Shown one piece after another: positions 1-9,796 of a DNA stretch of 64,000 nucleotides. The position numbers and the translations under genes are program-made. Under the pieces are notes generated by a model. It made no database searches and had not been told where the DNA came from. It saw nothing but the letters and a program-made list of their open reading frames with translations. Position 1 is the stretch's first letter; each line of letters starts with the position of its first letter. This stretch comes from Siphonodentalium dalli (Eukaryota > Mollusca > Scaphopoda > Gadilida > Siphonodentaliidae): NCBI GenBank assembly GCA_032622095.1, contig CP136068.1:137215989-137279988 (forward strand), read 5' to 3'.

Positions 1-538
1 AATTAAATCAGAAAATGTCTGTCTAACGTATAAACATCTTGGTTCTGAATATTCACTACATCTTGGTGTATATAGTGATGCCTCATTGGGAAATTTGGAC
101 GACGGTGGTTCTCAAGGAGGTTATGTCATTGTTTTATCGGGTGAAAATGGATATTTCGCGCCAATTTCATGGAAGTCCAAGAGAGTCCGTCGTGTGGTGC
201 GTAGTACACTTGCTAGTGAAACATTAGCATTGAACTAGGCTATTGATGCTGCAATTTCTCTCAGCGTGTTATATGAAGAACTGTTCTCATACAAATTACC
301 CATAAAATGCTTCACGGACAACCAGTCACTTATTGACGCAATTCATTCAGAAAAATCTGTGAATGAAAAGAGACTGCGAATAGAAATAGCGGTCATCAAA
401 GAACTGATTGCATCTAATAAGATATCTTCAGTGACATGGATCGAGACCAAGCAACAACCAGCAGATTGTCTCACAAAACATGGTGCTTCTAGCCTGTTCA
501 TTCTCAGAGCACTGGAGGCTAACAAGATGAATGTATAA
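1..538 (+). pseudogene. Ty1/copia pol 3' fragment (RNase H), window-edge truncated
   Basis: This is the C-terminal part of a copia polyprotein, nearly identical to the RNase H region at 18191-18728 (offset 18190). It carries the RNase H hallmarks: YSDASLGN with a catalytic Asp, the STLASETLA block, and FTDNQS. The 5' part of the element lies outside the window. Compared with the two other copies it has an in-frame TAG at 236-238 where they have GAG (Glu), so it cannot be translated through. It also carries missense changes such as GAT to TAT near position 49. Both the polypurine tract (586-599) and the 3' LTR follow directly. It is a dead copy, and its position in front of unit A mirrors that of the full-length element in front of unit B. 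Confidence 0.9.
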
Positions 539-600
539 TACAGTCAACAAATGTGTATAAAGTTTGTACAGTATATATCTATGTTAAAAGAAGGGGAGAT

Positions 601-782
601 TGTGAGATTGTGATTATTAGATATACAGTATAGAAACAGTCTATAGATTGACAAAGGTGAAACAGACTATAGTCTGGTGCAAGGAGAAAGAATAACCAAG
701 ATGGCCGTTGAAGGTGAAAGGAAAATAGTGTTTCCAGCTTGTTCATCCATAAGTATTTGATAACCAATCTACTCAAGTTTCA
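601..782 (+). repeat. copia 3' LTR (unit A copy)
   Basis: This 182-bp LTR starts TGTGAGATTGTGATTATT, directly after the purine tract AAAAGAAGGGGAGA (586-599), and ends ...CCAATCTACTCAAGTTTCA. It keeps the full 5' terminus. The two 3' LTRs at 18791 and 21465 have lost 8 bp there. The downstream flank (TCTACGTGAACG) is the same as after the LTRs at 18964 and 21638, so all three occupy the same ancestral insertion site. Confidence 0.88.
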
Positions 783-2574
783 TCTACGTGAACGAATAAA
801 ACTGTGTACATAACAATGTCGACATCATGATTGAACATGCGACGTGAACATGTTGGAGAAACTGAAGACTCTTGGAATAACCACGTGAGTGATGAGTCTT
901 ATAGAACCAAATCGCTCTGAGGTCACACTTCAAATGCGGAATAGAAAACTAAATAAGCCTTTGTAAAGTGTTCATGGGATTATGATACTATGAACTTACT
1001 ATATTAGACAACTTGTTCTTATCGAGTACTGATCCGGCAACAACACGTTTATACGCATAACACGTAATTGCGCAAATATATACCTACACTATTAAAATGT
1101 CCACGGCAGTAGAGGGATTCATTTAACGGACCATCGGTCAGTGTTATCAGTCTAAGGATTGTGGGACTTTATTTCCCGGATCGTCGTTTTTTCGACATAT
1201 ACGATATTTAGGTATACTAGTGCCGCACTGGTTTGATCACGCCGTGAGATTATGCATACTTGTCGCGAGTGAAATCAGTCGAAATTTGTCTTCAGTTCAC
1301 TTTCCGAGAATGTACAGGCAGGTACGGTAAATAAATTATATGTTGTTCTACGAAATTGAATTATAAACTCCATTGTCCATGTTGTGTGGAGCTATTTGTT
1401 CAGCAAATATCTTCTGCATTGTGATGTCTTCTTCGACAAATTATGAATTTGAAACAGTCATACATACTGTCATTGTTTAGTATTCTGTACTTCAAAGTGT
1501 CTAATTCAATTCAGTCACACCATATAGTGGCAGAGCTATGCTGAACAAATAACCCATGTAATCGAGACAACGGGGCTAACGCAGTGCCCAGTTTATTTCC
1601 AACAACATATAATTGATTTACCATACTTATATGTACTTTCTAAAATTACGACAATTACATCCGTAAATGGACATTAGTCCTTTCACAGATCATTGTTCCG
1701 TAACATGACTAACAAAAGTCATGTGAATATACAGTTAATTAGTTGTATAAAGTCAATCCGGGGTCCGTAATATTACGTAACAATTATCTGGTAGATATTT
1801 GTCCCGCAAAATTACAGAAACCATTTTAGCAGTGTAATTCCAGTTATGTATACTGAATGTGTACACATCCTATCTTTTTTAATAGCCCCGTACATGTACG
1901 TGCAGTCCGTGTGGCAGAAAAGCTACACAGCCCAACTGCAAGCGATAATGGTCCCCTAATGTGGCATTATTTTTGTCATGGGGTGTGTGCTCTGGGGATT
2001 GGTGTGGGAATTCCCAGTGTCCTGGCCGTACATTAATTGAATACGTCGGCGTCATTTAAGTAAATAGTGACTGCTATATCATTATATATCTTTTGTCTTG
2101 TGAATGGACTGAGAAATCTTTAGAAATGAGTTATTACGCCATCATACATGCTCATAAAATCGTACACGGAACATACATGCTAGATTGTGCGATTAGCCAT
2201 TAGACCCACATATGTTGATATTTTGAAGGGGTTTGTAAGTCACAGTGTAGTATGAGCAATATTCTTCAGTCCAGTCAACTGTTAATTATCACATAGGAAT
2301 TCTTCGGATGTTGTGAATTTTTTTTCTTCATCTCGTTGCATTGCATTTATCGCCGCTTTAGCAATCTCCATTGTGTGCCTTTTCTAACCGAAAGTCACGT
2401 GCTAAAAGACAAAAATCGATACGCTGACCGTATAGGAAAACATATGACGTCATTCACGTAGCGTATATGCAAACATCGGTATGTGGCCGTGTCTGTGGTT
2501 ATGCATACATGGCCACATCATTGTGTGGAACTCAACTGACATGATGTGAACGGTGACCGTACATTGTTACTGTT
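783..2574. other. Unit A left flank, non-coding
   Basis: No gene is recognised here. The block is repeated at 21639-23429 (unit B) and 33286-35055 (unit C). Its first ~400 bp occur once more at 18965-19361 because of the tandem duplication. The copies differ by scattered substitutions and small indels, with no open frame preserved, so I read it as duplicated intergenic DNA. Confidence 0.75.
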
Positions 2575-2926
2575 GCTGAATTGGTCATTGTCGCATGGCT
2601 TCGGGCAGACACCCAGGATATCTCAAACGTGCAAAAAGACATGCAGGATATCCAAATGTTCAAAAAAACACCCAGGATCTCAACTTCTTGCCAAACAGAA
2701 ATTTAGATTAGTCAGTCGTCTGCTATTTATTAATACGGAAATGCGCTGGTGATCACAAACAAATAATTATTATAAGCAGACGACAAATATACATTTCAAT
2801 TGTTTGGTGAGCCTTTGAGATCGTGGGTGTCTTGTTACGCGTTTGGGACATCCTGAGTGTCTTTACACGCTTGAGAGATCCTGGATGTCTTTTTGCTCGA
2901 AACCATGCGACAATGACCAATTCAGC
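2575..2926. repeat. 352-bp foldback with minisatellite-like arms (unit A)
   Basis: The left arm begins GCTGAATTGGTCATTGTCGC and the right arm ends with its inverse, GCGACAATGACCAATTCAGC. Each arm contains two to three degenerate ~28-bp units of the type GACACCCAGGATATCTCAAA followed by CGTGCAAAAA. The inner arms also pair (GTCGTCTGCT against AGCAGACGAC). Copies lie at 23430-23781 and 35056-35412. Short reading frames across it are a by-product of the repeats. It may be a non-autonomous foldback transposon, but I have no empty site for it because all three units carry it. Confidence 0.75.
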
Positions 2927-4259
2927 GTTACTACTGTGTAGATATATAGTCTGGTCGAATAAAGGTTTGACCTAGGTTAAATTTGGACTAAATTGGTTTG
3001 TATACCATTTTGAAGAGAAATATATCCTCTATAACATATCCAAAATCCGCTAAAATCCGCTAAAATCCGCTTTGAGCAATTTTTGTAATTCAAGATGGCG
3101 TCCAAGATGGCTGCCAGTTCCGTTAAATCAGTTATACGCAATTATAGTGATACATTCTTGTCATATGTATACACTGGTATACATTTCTGTGAAGCTAATA
3201 CATAACCCCACCGTTGTATTCCAAAATTGGAACCCCCCGAAATAAATGGCGACCGGAAGTTGAATTTTTTTACGTTTTTCACTAATATCTTTAAGATAAG
3301 TTTCTACTGTTTGGAACTGGTGGAGAATTTTGACTTTATTTTGTATTTAACATCTTAACTGACCATTGGAGCAAAGAAATATGCTATTCATGGGCTCCCA
3401 ACCCCTTCCGATCGCTAAACAATTCGATTTTACAGAACGCGGTATAACACAGCACAAAATATCACCATTGGGATTCTAGTCATATTTCATCAAGAAATTC
3501 GAAGAGCTGTGCAATGTAAGTAATGCTTTCTACTTTTATGGATATTCCAAAAATCGTCACTTTGGATCAAAATGGCTTTCAAAATGGTGGCCAAAATATG
3601 GAAAATTCTCAATATTGTCCCATTGTGCCATGCAACTGCTTATAAGTTGTTGTTGATGCACACAGTTGACTATTCTGTCTTATATACATTGAACACCAAC
3701 ATTTCTGATGCACCTTGGTTAATTGTTACCATTGAAACCTGTTGAAACCACTAAAATCACCAGAATTATTCTTTTTTTTCTGTCACAAAATCGGCAAAAA
3801 ATCACTGTTCAGGTTTGAAACATTTTTAAAAGTAAAATGGAAATTTCTTTGGTATCAGCGATGTTTATTATTTTGATATGTGCTAACTGTGTCACACTGA
3901 TGTGTTTTAGACAATATTGCTCAAGATGGCTTGCAAAATGGCAACCAAATTTGGTAAAATGTTGATTTGTCACATATATTCCGAACATTATTCACTGCTG
4001 TTCCGAAAAGGTAGCAGATTGTGACTCACTTGGTTATTAAAAATGCTACTTAGTCAACTAAATGTGATATTCTGGTTGTCCCAGAACCTTAATAGGCATG
4101 GAAGTTCATTTAAGGGGTGCAGTATGGATTTTGCCGAACATTTCTTTTGGGATTCTGTCCATGTTTTTTTTTAACTGGAATGGGCAGAAAGTTGAAACGG
4201 AACTGAGAGGGATCATAGTATGTGGCTACTCTGGCCCATTGTAATCAACATTGATCAAC

Positions 4260-5060
4260 TTAATATATTGTGTATGTCTGTTGAATGTATGGCTATATGT
4301 GAGGTGATTATGTATACGGGGAGTTATTGTATTCGTGAATGATATGAATAGTTGTACAATGTATGACTATATGGTCATGTATGGGGTGCCACGTTGAGTT
4401 GTATATGTATATAAAGAGTAGATTATGGTCATGGCCATCATCTCTGAGGTGAACATGTATGCAGGGAGTTGTTGTCTTGCCATTGAAGTGGTGTATGTGT
4501 ATAGCGAGATTAGCTACATTGTCTATCTTTCTGTTTTGTATGTATATATGGAGTGACTGTGTGGTCATGGGTGGGATGTACAGGTGTACATTAGGTGGCT
4601 GTATTGTCATGGGTGGGTGTATATGTATACACGCGTTTGCTGTATGATAATGGATGTGGTGTATGAATAAATATGGAGTGGTTGTATGGTTATGGGCAAT
4701 GTGTATATGTGTACATAGAATGACTGCAGGGTCAATGTTGTTGAAGTGTATATGCATACCTAGAGTACAGTTTGATGGTCACTGGTGGGCTTGTGTATAT
4801 AGTGACATCATGGTCATGGGTGGGATGCACATGTTTATCTGTTGTGGCTGTATTGTCACTGCTGTGTAGCGGTATACAGTGAATAGCTTAATGCTCATGG
4901 ATGTGGTGTGTAAGAATACAGCGAGTGGCTGAATTGTCATGGTTGAGCTATAGTTTTGCAAGTCTGAAGTGTACGAATGGCCGTATTTGTGGGGTATATG
5001 CATATCTAGAAGGACTGTATGGTAATTGATAAGGTATATATACACATGGAGTGACTATGG
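4260..5060. repeat. Minisatellite block 1 inside the 5-kb element (unit A)
   Basis: Degenerate tandem units of roughly 41-50 bp are built on GGAGTGACTGTATGGTCATG followed by GGTGGGATGTATATGTATAC-like sequence. Translations give artificial His/Ile- or Tyr/Cys-rich repetitive peptides, which are not genes. The matching block in unit B is about 25140-25930. Confidence 0.8.
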
Positions 5061-5689
5061 TCATAGGTTAACCAATACAGACAACCAACCAAAACAGGTA
5101 AATATAGGCTAACAAATATATGTAAGTGGGTATCTGACAAGGTGACACATTTGTCCGCGTCAACGAAAATCACACCTAGCCCCACAGAAGGACAATAACA
5201 AGTCAGAATGGAGCACTGGCTGACGGACCATAAGTCCTGTCCGTTTGTCAGTATAAGCATAGTGAAATAAATAATGGCTTATATCCTATCCTATTCCCCA
5301 CACAATGATAGTGGTACATAAATGTATGGATGTCAAAAGAAAGGGGAGGATGTCTTTTAGGCATACTACATAATATTCGAGGCTACATATATGATTACCA
5401 AGGTCCCTTATTTCTCGCAGGCTCGGTTCTAATGACATGAATGTTGAGTTGGAAGCTGGGTCCTGGAGCAGTTTAATAGAATTTTGAAAATAGTTTTGGA
5501 ATGTACCCCACAAAAACATGATTTTATTTTTTGTAAATTACTCCCAATGAGTTTAAAAGATACCAAAATGTTTGGATAAGATCAACACCAGTTGCAGATC
5601 GCTGACTATGTGCCATACTAAGCAAATGTCACTTTACGTTTCGGCTCATTACCTGAAAGACGCGAGCCCTTGTATATCTTGCATGGCTA

Positions 5690-6440
5690 TATTGCCATGG
5701 TGTGGCCAATATGTATATATGGAGTGCCAGTGTGGCAAAATTAATGGTGGGTGAATTGATATACAGGAAGTGACTGTATGATCACGAGTGTGGTTTATGA
5801 GTATACAACGAGAGGCTGAATTGTCATGGTGAGGTCTATATGCACGTTTGGAGTGTATGAATGGCCGTGTGTGCGGTGCGGGACATTGGTATATCTAGAA
5901 GGACTGTAACGCCATTGATGAGGTTTATATCTATACTATATATACATGTAATGACTCTATGGTTTTGGGTTGGTTGCATATGTATATTTTGAGTGGATAT
6001 ATGACCATGGGTGTCGCAAATATATATGCAGGGAGTGACTTTATGACCCCTGGTGAGGCAAATATGTATACAAGAAGTAATGTACAAACTGTATGCTCAT
6101 GAATGTGGCGATAATATATTTCCAGAGAGACTATATTGTCATCGTTTGGATGTATATTTTGAGTGCCTATATGACCATGCATGTGGCAAATATATACATA
6201 TACATGGAGTGACTGTAATTCCAATGGTGAGGCGAATATGTATACAGGATGTTACTGTATGTTCATGAATGTAGTTGGGTGTATGGGCATATCCATGTGT
6301 GGCTGTGTAGTAGTAGGTGAGGTGTATGTGTATAAAGCGAGTGACATATGTTCATTTATGTGGTGTCCATGTATATAAGGAGTGACTGCATGGTCATGTG
6401 TAAGTTGCACTGGTGTACCTTTGGGTGACTATCGAGTTCC
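5690..6440. repeat. Minisatellite block 2 inside the 5-kb element (unit A)
   Basis: Same family and same orientation as the block at 4260-5060, for example GGAGTGACTGTAATTCCAAT at 6204 and GGAGTGACTGCATGGTCATG near 6379. The matching unit B block is about 26570-27320. The ~600 bp between the two blocks (5060-5690) is not repetitive, and I recognise nothing in it. Confidence 0.78.
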
Positions 6441-7901
6441 TATCGCTATTACTCAAGGATATGTTAACCGATATAGAGATCATATCAGAGTGTCTCTTAA
6501 TGGCGTTTGGTATGCAATACGAATGAAACGGTTTTCATGAAAATAGTACATAAGTTAATATATTTTGATACTAATGGGCCAGAATAGCCACAAATATGAT
6601 CCCTATCAGTTCCGTTTCAACGTTCTGCCCATTTCCGTTCAAAGACAGACAGAATCCCAAAAGAAGTTTTCGGCAAACATTCATACTGCATCCCTTAAAC
6701 TGATTTGTCATGCCTCATAATGTACTGGGACAACCAGAATATGACATTTAGTTATCAGTTGATTAAGTAGCATCTTTAATTACCAAGAGAGTCACAATTT
6801 GCAACCTTTTCGGAACAGCTTGTAATAATGTTTGGAATAAATATGACAAATCAACTTTTTACCATATTTTGCAAGCCATCCTGAGTAATTTTGTCTAAAA
6901 CACCTCAGTGTCACACATTTAAGACAGATCAAAAAATAAAAATCACATTTGATACCAAAGATAGTTCCATTTTACTTGAAAAAATGGTGCAAACCTGAAT
7001 AGTTATTATTTTCCCGATTTTGATGCCAAGTTTGTGATAACAAAAAATCCCACAACTCTGGTAATTTCAGTGGTTAAAATAGTAAAAATTAATAAAGGTG
7101 CATCATAAATGTTAGTATTCAATATATATAAGACATAATAGTCAATTTTATTCATCAACTACAACTTATAAGCAGTTTCACGGCACGCTGGTGCAATATT
7201 TACCATTTTTCATATTGTGGCCGCCATTTTGGCAGCCATTGTGAGCCAAAGTGACAATTTTGATACCATTGAGTCGGAATATTCATAAGAAATAGAATGC
7301 ACCACTTACATTACACATTCCTGTTCATATTTAATGAAATATGACTAGAATCCCAAATTGTGATTGTTTTGTGAAATGTTATACTGCGTTCTGTAAACTC
7401 GATTTTTTGAATGATCGGAAGGGGTGGGGACCCAACTTATGGCTTAATTTATTTCCCCAATGGTCTGTTAAGATGGAAAATACAAAATAAAGTCACAATT
7501 CTCAACCAGTTCCAAACTGCAGAAACTTATCTTAAAGATATCAGTAAAAAAAACGTAACATTGTCCACTTCCGGTCGCCATTTTGGCTGCCATCTTGGGC
7601 GGTGAGTTCCAATTTTGGCATAAGAAGGTGGCGTTATGTCTTAGCTTCACAAAAATGTATACTTATGTATACATATGACACGATATTATCACTATAATTG
7701 CATCAAATTGCAACAAACTGACGGTAAATGGCAGCCATATTGGACGCCATCTTGAATTACAAAAAATGCTCAAAGCGGATTTTAGCGGATTTTGGATATG
7801 TTATAGAGGATATCTTCCTCTTCAAAATTATATATAAACCAATTTAGTCCGAATTTATTCTAGGTTGACCCTAAAATTTTAGTTTATCGACCAGACTAAT
7901 A

Positions 7902-8692
7902 AGCCTTATCCACACTATTTGGATGTTCCTTATTTAGCAAGTTCAAAAAATATTATCTGTACTAATGGTCTACATATATGCTTGTGATCGTTATGTCTGA
8001 ATGCACATTGTTATCGTTATTATACTTTGAAATATATTTAAAGTTCAACAACATTAAATTATGGACATAAATACAAGGGTTAGTATCCAACTCTCACCAA
8101 GAGCACTACTAACAGATTAAATTTCAGTGACCTAAGTTGTTACCGCCATAGAACATTCACTCAGGTTGACAAGAAAGACTTCAATGTTGATAATATTTCC
8201 ATGTTATACAACTCAAACTACCATGTATATCAAGGTAGTCATTACTAAGGGTGTGGTCACAGTTGTGTCATGTTTATGAAGTATATTCGGGAGTATCCTC
8301 AATCATGCCATTTTAGGTGGGTGTCTAAAATCTGGTGTAAATTTATTTTTGAATTTTTGGGTCGGTCCCCCGAATGGCCAGATGCGAAAACATGGCATAC
8401 CATACTACAAATGTTTTCAGCCAACCTCTGGTACATGAACAATAAGTGAACTCGGTCAGGCGGACATAGATTATTTATATTGTTCTATAAACCACATACG
8501 TGCTGACCTAGCACGCTAAACTTCTGTCTAAATTACATATATGAACATTGGCATTTTCCTATATTGAATAGATTCTGTCAAAGCCGAATAGGGATGAACA
8601 CTTGTGAACAATTAATAGAAGCAAATATAATTGACAATATCGGGTAGCCATTTAACCCTTTCTTAAATACTCATTGACGAGTAGTTCCCTAA
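7902..8692. other. Unit A intergenic block
   Basis: Non-coding duplicated DNA, matched at 28782-29800 (unit B) and 35433-36223 (unit C). The 5-kb element insertion point is its left edge. No conserved frame is visible across the three copies. Confidence 0.65.
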
Positions 8693-8889
8693 GGAAATGC
8701 CCAGATAATAAGTTCAACAAACGGCCATAGGTTCAACACCGCGCGCGATAAAATACATTTGACAAATCATACGGAGTGCGTACTGAAGGAATCCTAGGCC
8801 TTTTTGGCAGCAATTACTCGGTCTGTACACTAGTACTGGTCTGTCCACTAGGGTAGTGCGCTTACTCATAAAACCGCACTATAATTATA

Positions 8890-9108
8890 ATGGATTGTTT
8901 TATATCTGTTAAGAAGATCAGAAAGCGCACAAAACGACCTAATTGCAACATTTATTTTGAAGGAACAAACATTCTAATGGAACATACACTTTTGGAACTC
9001 GACGTAGGAAATCTTTACCAAACATTAGATTCCTTCCGTGTTATCAAGCTCGTACGACAAGTCAAATACACGTTTCATATTTATGCATTCACAGAATGGG
9101 ACGAATAA
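8890..9108 (+). other. Short ORF, 72 aa, unknown (unit A)
   Basis: The reading frame begins MDCFISVKKIRKRTKR and ends FTEWDE. The same frame is open in unit C (36433-36660, 75 aa), with two amino-acid changes and one in-frame 9-bp duplication that makes WDEWDE at the end. It is deleted from unit B. No family is recognised. A basic N-terminal cluster (KKIRKRTKR) is the only visible feature. Because the copies are recent, the open frame is weak evidence for coding. It could be an exon or chance. Confidence 0.22.
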
Positions 9109-9340
9109 GAATTATACTAACATTGATAGTAGTTGATATGTTTGTATTATTCCACATCTCAGTGCTGCCTTAACAATGACTTATCTGGAATAGCACACAC
9201 AATACAACCTTTAGCGGTAGTGTGTGAAATCCTGGACATAAGAAATATATCAATGATAACAGGGACATATTACTAACGAGTTCAATATAAAGTACGTTTA
9301 CATTTATCTCACATGAAACCCATTAGGTACTTTATATATC

Positions 9341-9589
9341 ATGCATATACATATGTTGTACTTGCGCGAATCTTTAATGTTATGGATGGGATATACCGCA
9401 ACAATAACATTGAGAAAACGTATGACTTTATATACATTCTGTGGACACGATATATATGGTAGAAGGTATTACTCTATACCCAATATACGGAAGGACGTGG
9501 GACTTTGGTGCTCATTTTATTACAACTTTCTGACTGATTCTGACACTCATTATACAGAAGGGTGCTCTGCCTGTCACTGGACTATGTAA
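9341..9589 (+). other. Short ORF, 82 aa, unknown, decaying between copies (unit A)
   Basis: It is shared with unit C (36865-37284) over the block ITLRKRM.LYTFCGHDIYGRR through GCSACHW, which contains a CxxxC-like cluster. Upstream the two copies differ by an indel that changes the frame, the A copy stops earlier, and the unit B remnant (30050-30180) has an in-frame stop. No protein family is recognised. This is more likely a degenerating or non-coding segment than a gene. Confidence 0.18.
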
Positions 9590-9796
9590 GCTTCCGGTGG
9601 CCAAGACATAGTACATATTGTGGTGGATTTAAGTGTCATTGTGCATCCCCATTTACTCATACATGTTATCACACAACGAGATATAAGTGGAGATGCAAGA
9701 TTGATATTAACCCTTTCAATACTAAATAGTCATTGACGAGTAATTCCCTTAGGAAATGTCCAGGCCGTTTGTTAAATTTATTATCCGAACATTTCC

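Larger units (their letters stand above)
2947..7898. mobile_element. ~5-kb fold-back DNA element with ~1.3-kb inverted arms (unit A copy)
   Basis: The termini are perfect inverted repeats: TAGTCTGGTCGA at 2947 and TCGACCAGACTA ending at 7898. Homology continues inward as long inverted arms, about 2947-4245 against 6570-7898. For example, the ATGGCGTCC/GGACGCCAT blocks, the AAAATCCGCT/AGCGGATTTT blocks, and the segment around GGCCCATT/AATGGGCC all pair. The centre holds two minisatellite blocks separated by ~600 bp of unrelated sequence. Flanking ATA at 2944-2946 and 7899-7901 is the likely 3-bp target-site duplication. The orthologous place in unit C (35421-35440) has one ATA and no insertion. 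There is no transposase or other ORF, so it would depend on an enzyme supplied in trans. The superfamily is not assignable from termini alone. Confidence 0.85.
8693..9796. repeat. ~1.1-kb segment bounded by 34-bp inverted repeats (unit A)
   Basis: The left arm (8693-8726, GGAAATGCCCAGATAATAAG onward) pairs with the right arm (9763-9796, ending ...TTATCCGAACATTTCC) with a few mismatches. A sequence of the form TTAACCCTTTC...CATTGACGAGTA(G/A)TTCCC precedes both arms in the same orientation (8651 and 9711). The equivalent in unit C is 36224-37328. In unit B only the left side survives (about 29812). The segment encloses the two short reading frames described separately. It could be a small DNA transposon, but no target-site duplication was established. 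Confidence 0.5.

Noticed and set aside
783-2574. Possible promoter or gene in the conserved left flank of all three units
   Set aside because: Conservation is explained by recent duplication. No frame or splice pattern is maintained.
4308-4757. 149-codon minus-strand frame rich in His, Ile and Thr (and its unit B counterpart 25162-25626)
   Set aside because: It is the translation of the minisatellite core of the fold-back element. The peptide repeats with the DNA unit, and frames in other phases are equally open.
2947-7898. Assigning the 5-kb element to PIF/Harbinger on the basis of a 3-bp duplication
   Set aside because: The duplication ATA does not fit the usual TWA target of that superfamily, and no transposase is present to decide.
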